Below, one piece after another: positions 24,993-36,497 of a DNA stretch of 64,000 nucleotides. The DNA lies in assembly GCA_020081605.1 (NCBI GenBank), contig JAHREC010000030.1, positions 744,001 through 808,000 on the forward strand, read 5' to 3'. How positions within the stretch are numbered: the stretch's first letter is position 1; each line of letters begins with the position of its first letter. A program made the position numbers and the translations under genes. The notes under the pieces were generated by a model, which searched no databases, had not been told where the DNA came from, and worked only from the letters and a program-made list of their open reading frames with translations. The DNA comes from Albifimbria verrucaria. Taxonomy: Eukaryota; Ascomycota; Sordariomycetes; Hypocreales; Stachybotryaceae.

Positions 24993-25060
24993 ATTTATCT
25001 TTTGCGACCCAACCCTTAGGGTCAATGTGCATATATTCACCTTTAACTCTTCAGCTTAGC

Positions 25061-25179
25061 ACATACGACCACAGATGCATGAAAGCATGGGATCCCGTCC
25101 GCTCTCCCTTAATTAAGCATGTAATCGGCAGATTAGTAGTTGGGTCGGTGACGACCAGCGAATACCGGCTGTTGTATGT
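25061..25179 (+). rRNA. 5S ribosomal RNA, copy 2
   Basis: 119 bases, the same length as copy 1 and starting 187 bases after it. The 5' and 3' ends pair in the same way, and the central GGGATCCCGTCCGCTCTCC is identical. It ends directly in a run of seven or more T (25178-25185), the usual RNA polymerase III terminator. Helix II is GAT-G-CATG with CATG-T-A-ATC: both strands differ from copy 1, yet pairing is kept. This is the better candidate for an active gene. Confidence 0.9.
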
Positions 25180-25185
25180 TTTTTT
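25178..25185 (+). terminator. RNA polymerase III T-run terminator
   Basis: An uninterrupted T run immediately at the 3' end of 5S copy 2. Confidence 0.7.
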
Positions 25186-25929
25186 GTCAGTTGTTGCGAT
25201 TGTTTTGCTAGGAACAAGGACAATTTTCGCGAGTCTGGGCTTCTTTTTACTCTTTACGAAACCGGCTGTGATGTAGTGGTTGGGTTACATCGCCTCCATG
25301 GAGCAAGTGGTCAGTGCCGAGGGAGGAGTCGTGGCATGTCGATTACCCTGTATCTCCGAAATCACAGGGATGAAGTCCAGCTTGGGGTCGAGCGGCTTTT
25401 GCTGGGAGTAATCCAGGTGAAACGGAACTACGCTAGATATGGAAATGTTACTGTATTCTCTTTGGCAAATTGAAGCATTCTTTTCTTCTGGAGGACACCA
25501 GGGGGTAACCTTGGTGTGGTGGATATTGGTCTGAGTCCATACTCGATATCTTCCTATGTGAGTGTAATTGAAAGCTCACGACTGCCTGTACTAAAAACCA
25601 GACCGTGTTGATCACGCTAATGCTTAAATCCCGGCACCGCTTATTAATCTCCTGTCCATTGGGTTTCACTAGACTTTGGATGGAGCAAGCCTCAGCGATA
25701 CGAGGTTGTGGTTGGTAATGGCGACAAGCTTCGTCATCTTCATTCGGAGCTGTGCGTCCTAGTCTGTGGACGAAGTGGGGTTGAGCAACTTCACCTCCAA
25801 GAGCTAGTGTGGACCTCAGTTCGCCATTTCATTGCAACATATGCGCGACTTGGCTTCTCGTCTGTGACTCAGTTCTGCAAACAAGTGAACTTCTTACAGA
25901 CAACTATCGACCATACTCACAACTCCAAA
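25186..25929. other. Intergenic and promoter of the oxidoreductase gene
   Basis: No gene supported. CAAC/CTTC-rich DNA just before 25930 is the probable leader of the oxidoreductase gene. Confidence 0.4.
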
Positions 25930-27073
25930 ATGGCTGGTAAGACATTCAACGTGGGTGTCGTGGGATATGGGTAAGTGCTTGTTCCCTTACGACATGTAAG
26001 ATACGACTCTAACCATCCCCAGCATGTCCGCCAAGGTCTTCCATATTCCCTTCATTAAGACCACACCCCAGTTCAAGCTGCACAGCATTGTCCAGCGCTC
26101 GCCCAAGGACGGTAACTCGGCCCCGGCTGACTACCCAGACCTGAAGCACTACACGGACCTCGCTGGGTTGCTCGCCGACCCGGACGTGGACGTGGTTGTC
26201 ATCACCACCCCTCCTAACAACCACTTTGAGCAGACAAAGGCCGTGCTTGAAGCTGGCAAGCATGTGCTGACGGAGAAGCCGTTTGTGCCGACCGTGGCAG
26301 AGGCTGAGAAGCTGATTGAGATTGCAAAGAAGAACCAGCGCTTGATCTGCGTGTACCAGAACCGTCGATGGGACACCGACTTCCTCCTTGTCAAGCATCT
26401 CATTGCTGATGGGACTCTGGGCCGCATCCTGGATGTTGACACTCACTTTGACCGGTACCGCGCCGATGCCCCCACCAACTGGAAGGGCCAGCTGGATATC
26501 AGCCAGGGTGGCACAGCTGTCTTCGATCTCGGCACGCACCTGATCGACCAGGCGTACGTTCTGTTCGGCATGCCGCAGGCTGTTCATGGACGCCTCCTCT
26601 CCCAGCGCGAGGCCCGCGCATCCGAGACCACCATGCCGGACAGCGTCTCAGCGGAGCTCATCTACGACAACGGCCTTATTGTCCGTGTACGTATCGGCGT
26701 TCTCAGCGTCGAAACCGAGCAGCCCTGATTCTGGGTGCGTGGCAGCAAGGGCAGCTTCCGCAAGACCGGACTCGACCCCCAGGAAGACGCGCTCAAGGCG
26801 GGTACTGCGCCCACGTCGGAGGGCTTCGGGCGCGAGGACCCTGCGAGCATGCGACTCGTTGTGCTGGGCGAGGACGGCAAGGCCAAGGTGCAGGCGGTGC
26901 CTGATCTGCAGCCACAGACCTACTCAGCTTTCTACCAGGCTTTCGGCAAAGCCGTGGAGAGCGGAAGCGACAAGGATGTGCCGGTCAAGGCAAGCGAGGC
27001 GAGGGATGTGCTGAAGATCATTGAGGGTGTTGTTGAAAGCGCAAAGACTGGAAAGGATGTCACCTTCAACTAG
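25930..27073 (+). CDS. Gfo/Idh/MocA-family NAD(P) oxidoreductase with an in-frame stop
   Basis: Exon 1 (25930-25970) encodes MAGKTFNVGVVGYG, a Rossmann GxGxxG-type N terminus. Intron 25971-26022 (GTAAGT...CCCAG) follows, then a long exon. The N-terminal NAD-binding domain contains VDVVVITTPPNNHFEQTKAV and the family signature GKHVLTEKPFVPT (EKP catalytic lysine motif). The C-terminal domain follows, with GGTAVFDLGTHLIDQAYVLF. At 26726-26728 a TGA interrupts the frame between ...SVETEQP and FWVRGSKGSF. Family members have an Arg there, so CGA to TGA is the likely change. After the stop the same frame continues for 115 codons without a break to the TAG at 27071-27073. The product would act on a small polyol, sugar or similar cytosolic substrate. 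As written, only about 248 residues would be made unless the stop is read through or is an assembly error. Confidence 0.85.
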
Positions 27074-27136
27074 GTATCTAAACTACCAATGAAATATGTC
27101 TTGTGATGTGAAAAGATCAACGAGCTTGTCGTCTGA

Positions 27137-27216
27137 GTGCGTGTCGGTGTGCGCAGCATGGAAACCAACAGTACCCGACTGCAAGGGCAGCTTCCACCAG
27201 ACCCCGGAGCACAGCA
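27137..27216 (+). pseudogene. Degenerate fragment copied from the oxidoreductase gene
   Basis: The translation VRVGVRSMET and, one frame over, KGSFHQTPEH parallel VRIGVLSVET and KGSFRKTGLD of the gene just upstream. The DNA also aligns with 26690-26770: GCAAGGGCAGCTTCC is shared, with about a dozen bases missing before it. The position matching the upstream in-frame TGA reads CGA in this fragment. It is probably a relic of a tandem or unequal duplication. Confidence 0.55.
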
Positions 27217-28005
27217 TTTTCTAATAAACCTACGGTGCTCATCGTTAGCTATCTCTATCTATGTGTCTCTATATAACACTTATGTTATAGCATACCGTGC
27301 AGATAGTAAGGCTTGCGCTCTTGGGTTAGTATCCAGTCTGTATTCTGAAAGAAAGCAACCAGGAAATACGAGAACTTAACATGGCTCGACTTCGTAGGAT
27401 GCAAGCCGCACGTCGTGTTCACGAGTGACCCTGGGACTTGCAATATGGTGTTGCTGACCTTGATCATAGAACAGCATTTAGTTGAGGATGGAGGTGATCT
27501 TGGGGACTACCTTGTGTAGATAGGCACTCGCAAGCATAACTTTCCCTAATTTACTTATGTGGCTTCTCGCTCTTCATCGGCATTCACTTTGCTGGCCACA
27601 GCTTTCTATGCCTTGTCTTACGTCTCCATTTTTCTTTCGATGTAGTGAGCCAGAGTGCACATGCAATTCCACACCACGAGAGCCAAGCAATACGCTTCAA
27701 CTTGGTAACAAGTCATGTAGATTTGCTATCTGAAGCACTTATGCCCTGGGTGACAACTTCTGCAAATAGATATCAGCATGCTGAACCGCATCCTTTACAC
27801 CACAGGATAGTTTGTGCTGTATCAAATCGTGGATCGGTTCATTCGGTGGCATTTTTGGTGTCAGGCAGTGGGTGTTACGTGATCGCCGCCTGCTGACATG
27901 AAATGGCAGCATATTGAAGATACAGTCCAGCAGCTTTACTTCTACCCCGCAACACGCCATAAGCAAACTTCGGTGCATTCACCCTGAAGCTCAGCCCAAA
28001 TCAAC
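27217..28005. other. Intergenic, no gene seen
   Basis: AT-rich spacer. Short frames only, and no family resemblance. Confidence 0.45.
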
Positions 28006-29186
28006 ATGGCGACGCAACCCCAAGGCCAAGACAAAGGAGCTTCGCCTTCCTCGAGCGCCCTCTCGGCTTACTCGGACGCCTCCAGCTCCTACTGGCCGCC
28101 TGGATGGAACTTCGCCCGCTTTGCACGGGCGACGTCTGAAGATGTGCTTTCTGACGACGAGCGCGCCAAAATGCAGGCTGGTTTTCGCGATGTGCTGGGT
28201 GAGGATGGTGTCTCTGAAATGGCCCGTGTCGTGTGGCAGGAACAGCTTCGTCTCAAGCGGCTTGAAGAAGCATCAGGATCTTCTCAGACGAGGAAGCAAA
28301 CGCCGCCACCACCCCCAACTGGCTTACGGAATGGAGAAAACTGCCTCAAGGCCAGCCATGGGGATTCATTGCTTTCTACAAGCCTACAGCCACCAGCACA
28401 GAGGGCGCAGGGCTGGAACAGTTCCAGGCCTTGACCCGAGAGATCGCCGAGATTCCATTTGACCGGGCATTGGAACAGGGACAGTCAACCGACGAAATCG
28501 CCGAGGCGCGAAAAGCTTTTCAGCTCAGATGGGTTGAAGTGACAAATGATGACGCTGTAACGGAACAGGAAGAACAAAAGGCAGAGGGAGCGGGCCATGA
28601 CCGGCAGAAGGCTGCCACAGACCCTTTAGAGAGACTACTGGCCCAATACCAGGCTGTCCAAGAGTCTGGGGATCTCCCAAGCGGCTTCTTTCTGCCGCTA
28701 TTTCTCTATGCATCTCATGGGGCCGTAGAATCGGTGCTGTCAACATCGTCCTCTCTAGACAAGAATCCGGAGGCGAAGCCGCAAACAACAGGCACCTACT
28801 GGCGGTCCGACGCTCCATACCTGCTAGCCATCCCCACAGTCAATGATTGCGGCGTAGTCGAAGATTCTGAAGACTCTAATAGTGGCTATACTGAGACGGA
28901 CTGGTTTAAGCCCATCTTTAAGGTCGCCATTGAGGTGCTGGTAGAAGAGCTGTGGTGGGTTTTGGAGAGTCAGATGACGCCCGTATGGAAGCTTACGAGA
29001 ACGGTACGGCAAGCGAACCTCACAGATGGAGAATTGGTGAAGGAGGAGAAAGAAAGCACAGGGGATAAGCGGCCTAGCCAAAGCGGTGACAATGCTGATG
29101 GTCATGACTTGGATGATATGTGGTGGACGCTTCATATTTCGCCGCATCGACTGAGGAAGAGAAGACGAATGTTTGCAAGCGAATGA
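28006..29186 (+). CDS. Conserved fungal hypothetical protein
   Basis: Start at 28006 (MATQPQGQDKGASPSSSAL). After a Ser-rich N terminus comes SYWPPGWNFARFARATSEDV and an acidic DDERAKMQAGFRDVLGEDG helix. Near 28315 the CCCCC run has lost a base. With it restored the protein continues NWLTEWRKLPQGQPWGFIAF and YKPTA into the second frame (ALTREIAEIPFDRALEQ), which runs open to the TGA near 29184. The C-terminal part is acidic in the middle (KEEKESTGDKRPSQSGDN), contains DWFKPIFKVAIEVLVEELWW, and ends in a basic stretch (HRLRKRRRMFAS), possibly a nuclear-localisation signal. There are no introns. I do not recognise a named domain. Confidence 0.6.
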
Positions 29187-29915
29187 AACCAAATCACTTT
29201 TTTTAAAGTTCGTTATCATCACGACAGAGGACTCCCCTGCCCTTCATTCTTGCAAGTGACTTGTCTAAGATCACAACATGGCTTCAACAAAGCTGGATGC
29301 AAATGAGCCTTGCCAGGGCGAAATAGCATTGAGAAACTATCCCGCGACTCTATTATAAAGCTGTCAAATTGCTTATAGCAGTTTTCTACCACCCGTACCT
29401 AAACCCATCTGCTGTCTCAATCTTGGTGAGTCCACTCCGGGCCATCCTATGGCCACTCCACCAAAACTGCTCGGGTCAAGCCCAGAAACCTTGGTCGGGA
29501 TTGGGCCACTGGGCTTCACCTCGACTGGCGATCCTACTTGGCGTTTTGAAACAGAATCACCGTCGACGCAATATGCGACACCTATGAGGAGGTTGGAACA
29601 ATTGTCCGTAAGAGCCTGAGATCTCGAGGTCAGCCTCCAAAGCCTAATCTTAAAGAGCGGTGAAAGGGATGGAGCATTTCAATGGGCTGCATTTAGAACA
29701 TGTAATGCAAATGGCGGAAAACAGGAAAGAAACTTACAGGGTTCCAGGTTTGGAACTGCTTGAATGTTATGCCAAATTCGTCCTGGATCTTAGCACAAAA
29801 GTCTCCGGATGCAACAATGTACCATCTTTTCGCCACGAATTAACGTGTTAGTATGCGGCTCTAGCAGACTAATGGATTATGCCATCATATGGAAAGAGAT
29901 GAGTGATGGAAAGGA
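29187..29915. other. Convergent intergenic, no gene seen
   Basis: Between the unknown protein and the LysM gene, which point toward each other. Only short frames are present. Confidence 0.45.
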
Positions 29916-31750
29916 TTAGGCAACGCACTCGAAACAATTCTCCGTGGTTCCCGGAGGAGTAAAAGTTGGAGGAGGGACAACTGGGGTCGTGGCCGTGCTG
30001 TTCCAGTCACTTGTTGGCTGGACACAGTAATTAACGCCAGAAAGGAGATTTCCGCAGCTTTTGTCGATCTGATTATTTAGAGATTAGATGTGATTACGTT
30101 CCCACAACGCATTGATGGATATAGCTGGCATTTCTAGTGTAAGAGAACGAGAGGAGCGCCCACCTGGGGATTCATTCCAAGGAAAAAGTTCAATGGTACT
30201 GTCTGATTGAGAGCTACAATCTCGCAGTAGTCGCCCTATTTATATCTTTTATCAGCGATATACCGATCAAGAAATGGGTGGTCCTTTGCTTGGAATCATC
30301 TAGATATCCATGCCCAGGACCAGCATACGCATCACTCACCGGCTGTATCAGATAATACTTCCCACATTTAGTTGTTGTACCTTCAGCTACAGGGCTTGGT
30401 CTAGAGGCCGTAGCGGTAGCATAAATCGCTGTCTGCGTGCCAGTGGCCCCAGGCACGGTCGTAAAGTTGGCTACACCACCAGGAGGTCCGACACAGATGT
30501 TGTGGCCAGCAATGAGGTTGGTGCAATATGGATTGATTGCTGTATAAATGTCAGCCACAAAACAGACAGAGTATTTTGAATGGATACTGGAGCGTACTGG
30601 GATTCCAGGTTACGATTTGTTGAAAAGAAGTGGAAAACCTTTTCGCAATATCGATGCAGTTATCTCCACTCTTTATAACATAGTCATCGCAGACTGGGGG
30701 CAGACACAAGCTCTACAGGTTCCCTCATTATTAATTCTCATCTCGCATTATTAGGATCAAATGTAGAGTGGTAGAGGAGATATGTACCTGACCAAGCAAC
30801 AAGTTTGTACAGTCCATGCGTAAACTGTTCAGCGTCTGGAGCGCCCCAGTGGACACATGGTTCGCCTTGGATATGCCCACACAGTCGTCGCCACTGATCA
30901 CTTCGTGGGTCCGGCTCCCCATACACGCAGCTGTGGCATACCCCGAAAGGGCGTAATTGCCTAGACTCGTGACATTTGTCTTGAGCGTTGGGGTAGCTGT
31001 TGGGAAGTTGAGCTTGCAGCGTGCCTGAATCTGAGCCCAGGCCTGAGACATCTCAAGATCGTAGTTGGAATAGGGGTCGATTGCTGTTGTTTGAAGAGGC
31101 TTACAACACACTCGGAACACAGTTGCTCCGTGGTGTAGCCTCCAAGTAGGTCGCCAGGGTTGGCTGCATCGCCTAGTGTTTTATCAAGGAAATCTGCAAG
31201 GCGGATACCAAAGCGTAAGCGAAAAGGACACAAAATGAGCCACCAAGGAGATAATTAAACCAACCCGTGCAATATCTTCCTGTTTTCGAGTCTTTGAGAC
31301 ACATCTGTGAGCGCACAGAAGACGCAGCATCCACCCAGTACGTCGCTGGAAAGCCTTCCTTGGGTTGTGGATCATTAGCACAAGCATCTAAAACTTTTGT
31401 TCGGTATTTCTCAAAGGCAAGTGAACACTGCTCGCGGCACAGAATGTCCATAATGGTCGTGTTTTGAACAGTATAGTATCTGTTTCCACCCATGAGGTTG
31501 AGTAGCTCTTGGGCACATTCTGGAATCGGGAGAGACAGGGCCAAATTGCACTTCGCTGAGATTCCAGAGAACAAAGCATCGCTCTGATTTGCAAAGAAGA
31601 AGAACTATAGCCAGATCCAAATGGGCTTCTGTTAGTATTCGTCTATACCATCGATGCCCAGTTTAACTATGAGGAACTCACACTTGGATCAGCGGCTAGT
31701 GCCAATCGCACAAGCGTTGTGAGAGAAACAATTGTACAGAAAGATCTCAT
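29916..31750 (-). CDS. Secreted two-LysM protein
   Basis: Start at 31750 with a clear signal peptide (MRSFCTIVSLTTLVRLALAA). Intron 1 (GTGAGT...TATAG) leads to a Cys-rich N-terminal domain of about 250 residues (CNLALSLPIPECAQELLNLM; DILCREQCSLAFEKY; GDLLGGYTTEQLCSECV). LysM 1 is split by an intron: DDYVIKSGDNCIDIAKRFST near 30640-30690, then INPYCTNLIAGHNICVGPPG near 30475-30540. LysM 2 is split by two introns: KCGKYYLIQP, GDYCEIVALNQTVPLNFFLG, then DKSCGNLLSGVNYCVQP. The tail ends PPGTTENCFECVA at the TAA 29916-29918. LysM domains bind chitin or peptidoglycan oligomers. This architecture is known from fungal LysM proteins encoded next to subgroup-C chitinases. One base seems lost near 31115. 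Exons are reconstructed by eye. Confidence 0.85.
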
Positions 31751-32773
31751 GTTGTTTGTGTCTACAATAGTCCGTTCTTGGTGATGAAATCCGTGAACAA
31801 AAGTCCAAGGTAGAGCTCCAAGTCAATCTTTGTAGGCTAAAGGCCAGCTTTTGCAAACAAATAAACACAACCATGGATAAATGCCGTCTTTGTCTCCGAG
31901 TTAGGACCTTCTCATTGGGTGAGACGCCAGGTAAAACCCCTTTCTCTTGACTGTACTTTGCCGCAGACCAAGTGGTGAGGGAGCATGTGGAGCAATAAAC
32001 AGTGGTCACAGAGTCGAGACCATATCTTTTACAGTCGGCTACATGGGTAACTATCCACTTGGATGTCGGCACACCTGCAGATGCCGCAAACAATCCCGAG
32101 ATTTGGTGTGTCCTCTTTGCCGCGTATTCCGATCCATGTCTATTTTATGCAAGTCGTATCATAGATAGTCTGTAGGCAGAAGGAAGCGGAAGCCGTTCAC
32201 ATAGTTCGGGCATTTCACCTGAGCCGCGAAGAAGGTGTTGGAGATGTTGGAGGCTGTCTCTTTGAGCCAACCATATGTTCTAGACTTTTGCGGGCACTTA
32301 CACCGATTTCTGAATAGGGAATTTCTATCCCACCCAGAATAAGCTTACCCCAGACAAACACCAGCATGGTCAGATGCGAGGATCCGTTACGGGAATTAAA
32401 TCCAAATCCACTAATATCCGTCTTACTATTTCCCATTTATTAATGTGATTCCGAGTTATCGACTCTGGTTGATGTGGCTGCTACCCAATATTGTCTGACA
32501 AGGTGCACAATCCCCACGCTTGCTTGGCCCATCAGAAACCCTTGCCATGACTGTGTTTGCGGCGAAGGCTTGCCGCTCAGTCTCCGATGACAGGAAGTTC
32601 TTTAGCTAGGCAGATGGCCTCCATGATAGGAATGGTGCGGAAGGTTTTAAAGTCATGGCTTCAGAAGAAAATGACAGAGCTTGAAATGACCTTCGAGGGA
32701 CTGTTCATAGGACACATCCACAGTAGCAACACATTCTGTTCTGTCAATACCAGTAGATGAGCCATGAGACGCA
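31751..32773. promoter_or_regulatory. Shared divergent promoter of the LysM and chitinase genes
   Basis: About 1 kb separates the two outward-facing start codons. No convincing gene lies within it. Joint regulation is plausible from the arrangement but not shown by any motif I can name. Confidence 0.5.
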
Positions 32774-35700
32774 ATGTTACGACATTATATTTTCGTTCTT
32801 CTTGCAGTGTTGCTTGTCAGCGCCCAGCAAGATTATTCATGCTCTCCTGATAAACCATGCAAGCTTGGATGCTGCGGCAAGAATAATGTAAGTCCAATAC
32901 ACGTTGCGAAAGCCCTGCCCTGGAAAACATACCACCTCATATCAAACAAACTGTTTCTCACTTCTCATCAATCACAGGTCTGTGGTATGGGCCCCTCATA
33001 CTGCGCCCCGGAGAACTGCACATCCAGTTGCAATGAGAAAAGCGAATGTGATCCAGGATGGGGTTCCAAATGGAGTATGCGCGACAAGTGCCCCTCAACG
33101 TCTGCTGCTCGAAATTCGGATTCTGTGGCACCACTAAAGAATTCTGCGGAGACGCAAAGGTCAAGAAGCCAAGCTGTTCTGGAGGGACAAGTGCTGGCAA
33201 ACGTGTCATTGGATACTACGAAGGCTGGTCAACCACAAAGAGTTGCAATGGAAGTAAGTAGTTATTTCACATGTGCAATGCGATTTTTCGTTAAGCTGAA
33301 CTGACATTTTGATCCCTTGCAGTCAATCCAGAGTCCTTGTTGGTTGGCGCGTATACACATCTCAACTATGCTTTCGCTTTCATCGACCCCAAAACATACA
33401 AGATTGCCAATATGCAAGCTTCGGACGACATATACATGCCACGTCTAACAGCACTAAAAAATTACAACCCGGGTCTTGAAGTTTGGGTGAGTTGAGAAGA
33501 GTACTTCACAAACAGGATATATGACAATAGAACAAATATGTTGACTTAGAAACTGCTAACATTTAATTTGAACAGATTGCAATAGGGGCTGGAGTATGAA
33601 CGACCCTGATCAACCCACGAAGAGAACCTTCTCTGAGTTGGCTGCCTCCAAAACCCGCCAAGATGCGTTCTTTGCATCCCTACTATCCATGATGGATAAG
33701 TACGGGTTTGATGGTGTAGACATTGACTGGGAATATCCGTGAGTTCATGCCAGCTAGTCTTCTCCCAAGGAAGAATATGAGATTGAGGCCTGACACGGAT
33801 GAACAATAGCGTAGCAGAAGAGCGATCTGGGGCGCCAGAGGACTTTGTCAACTTCGTCTCGTTCCTCAAGAATCTCAAAGCCGTGCTAGGAAACCGGGGT
33901 CTGTCAATCACTTTGCCAGCTTCATTCTGGTACCTCCAGCATTTCGACATCAAGAACATTGAGCCGCATCTGGATTGGTTTAACATGATGAGTTACGACC
34001 TCCACGGAACTTGGGACGGTACAAATCCTTACCTTGGACCGTACATCAACTCGCATTCTAATCTCACTGAAATTGATCTTGCCCTGGAACTTCTATGGCG
34101 AAATAACATTGACCCCAAGAAAGTCGTCATGGGCATGGGATTCTATGGCCGGAGCTTCACTTTGTCAGACCCAAACTGTAAGACGCCCGGCTGCGGATTC
34201 TCGGCAGGGGAAATCCTGGTAGGTGTTCGGCTTCCGCTGGCAGCTTGATGTTCTCAGAGATCCGTGAGATCATTGCCGCTGGTGGGACTCAAGTAGCCTA
34301 CGACAAGAAAGCCGCAGTCAAGATGGTAACCTGGGGCTCGAACCAATGGGTCTCTTACGACGACGAAGAAACACTCAAGGCCAAAATGGACTACGCCAAC
34401 AGTCTTTGCCTGGGTGGTGTCATGGTCTGGGCGGCGTCTACTGACGACAACCAAGGCACAGCCATCCGGGCCTTGGCCAAAGCCGCTGGCCGGACTGATC
34501 TCTCCGTCTCTGTTCTCGCATCCAAGGCCAAAAACGACCCGAGTCAGTGCGTTTGGGGTGAGTGTGGCGCTGACTGCCCCTCGGGGTTACTACCAGTTGC
34601 GTCATCAGCAAGCAACAAAACCCCTTGGGGATCGAGCTGGGATGTAACCACGGGACTCGATACTTCTGTTGTCCATCAAAGAACCCCCAACTTGCACATG
34701 GAAGGGAAGTCCCAAGCTATGCGGACGCACCGCGGCAAACCGCTGCAACAATAATGAAGTTGAAATCTCCGCCAGCACTGAGGGATGCTGGACCGGTCAC
34801 AAATCACTTTGTTGCACCAAGACGGAATCAACCAGCGTTATAGACTCCTGTAAGTGGTTCGGCTCGGCACCTATCTGCGCCGGCACAGCTTTCTTCTCTT
34901 CTCTTCTTGGGCCCTTAGGAGGAGCTTTTTCGTTCACATCGTATGGCTGTGACGATGATAAAAGCCTGCCTAAGGAGCTCACCAAGGCTAAACAGGGAGA
35001 AGGAGGACAACAAAGTTGTTCGTACAATGGAGGATTCAAGAGTTATTGCTGCAAGGACCCAGTTCCCTGGGCAAACTGCCAATGGTGATTCTTCCCTGCC
35101 CCAATTCTTGTTTCTCTTAATCGTTAAGAGACAACTGACATTTAACCAGGCGATCGGGACATACGTCGTTTGTGCAATGGGAGAAGCTCTTATTCGGTCC
35201 CCTTGGGAACCTCTTCTTCGATTTTTCGTCCAACTGTGAGACGGGTTGTGAGCCAGGAGAGACAACCGTAGCTACGGACGGCTGGGGTTGTCGCTCTGGT
35301 ACATACTCCTTCTTTTGCTGTGCTGACCCCAACAAGCCGGCTACTGTCGAGGTGCCCAATGTGAATGTCTGCTACCCGCCCAGTCACCTCGAAGACAGCA
35401 GTACTGTTAAGGAGCCCGAATCAAACCTGGACAATGTCTTCAATGAAGCAGGCCTATTTGATTCATCTTGCGGACCATCATCCTCGAATTCGTTCCTCAG
35501 AGCAAGCAGCTTCAGGGATATAGTGTCTAATTTGTCTCAAGCTGTGGACCAAGAAACATCCGCAACTCATGAAGGTGTGTTTTTGGCTAGGAGGCCAACA
35601 CCAGAAGAGCTGGCCATCATTGAGACCTCAGAACTCCTTCAAGGACGTGACTTATTTCCGCGTGGTGCTCGTGACAGGACACTTATGGCTTTGTGCGGCC

Positions 35701-36497
35701 CCGGAGGGCAGAAATCGACCATCTATGTGCAAGCCTATCCGGGAGCTGCGAGCATCCTACGAAATACAGGCCGCGCCTGGACAGTAGCCAAGCAAGGGCT
35801 CTGCGCTGCAGCCGGTATCACAGGGCTAACCAAGCTTAGCACAGATGCTAAGTGGGTAACAGAGCATGTGCTTGAGAAACAAGAATTTAGAAATGCACTC
35901 CAGTTCATGGCAGAAGGAAAAACAGCTTCGGGAACGGCTTTGCGCGCGGGAGCCGTGCCCTTTACCCAGATGTTCGGGGCTAATGGCATATTCCAGCACG
36001 ACTGGCCCAGTGCCAACTTCCCAACCTTGGTATTCACCCGCAACTGGGCAGGGAACATTAACGATTTCTTTACAGGCCTACTGGGCCGGACGACGGATTC
36101 GGGCGCAGCGAATCGGTTTATTGATAACTTGCAGGTGTGCGACCAAGATTTCAACGTGTACAAGGAGTTCATGGCGGCAGGAAAAGGTTTCATATCCGAC
36201 AACACGTGGGACCTGTATAACCATCAAGAGAAGGTAGGTATACTTCTCGACGTTGTCGACATGCACAACTACCGCAGCCAGGCGGAAGTAGTGAAAGCCT
36301 TCTCGACGACATTCCAAAACATCGGAACCATGTTTGGAGATCTGACTCGATACGCAGCCACGCAAGGCGTAAACTACAACTTCAAGGACGCCTGGGAGCA
36401 GATCATGCCGGACTACTTGAACTGGCAGGTTAAGAAAATGCGCGAGGTGTTTGACAAGTATCTCGCCGAAGAAATCACATTCTGGGGAGCAGCCTAG
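32774..36497 (+). CDS. Large modular GH18 chitinase (subgroup C type)
   Basis: The signal peptide MLRHYIFVLLAVLLVSAQQ is followed by Cys-rich chitin-binding (CBM18-like) modules: CKLGCCGK, then PLNVCCSKFGFCGTTKEFCG. The GH18 domain begins KRVIGYYEGWSTTKSCNG and includes AYTHLNYAFAFIDP, the catalytic DGVDIDWEYP (Glu is the acid/base, near 33715-33738), MMSYDLHGTWDG and GGVMVWAASTDD. Introns: 32888-32977, 33254-33322, 33487-33575, 33739-33809 and one near 35083-35149. Beyond GH18 lies a long extension with several CC-containing Cys-rich repeats (TRYFCCPSKNP, HKSLCCTKTE, FKSYCCKDP, YSFFCCADP) and a C-terminal region of about 350 residues of unknown fold. Lost bases near 33092, 33593, 34207, 34640 and 34685 break the frame. 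Subgroup-C chitinases are secreted or cell-wall-associated and expressed during fungal-fungal contact or hyphal growth. Confidence 0.9.

Noticed and set aside
24874..25179. The two similar segments as a transposon direct repeat
   Set aside because: Both are full-length 5S rRNA with intact helices, and the similarity stops at the gene ends.
34200..34245. Extra intron in the chitinase after FSAGE (GTAGGTGTTCGG)
   Set aside because: Adding one G to the GGGG run gives an uninterrupted GFSAGGNPGRCSASAGSLMF, as in the family, so no intron is needed.
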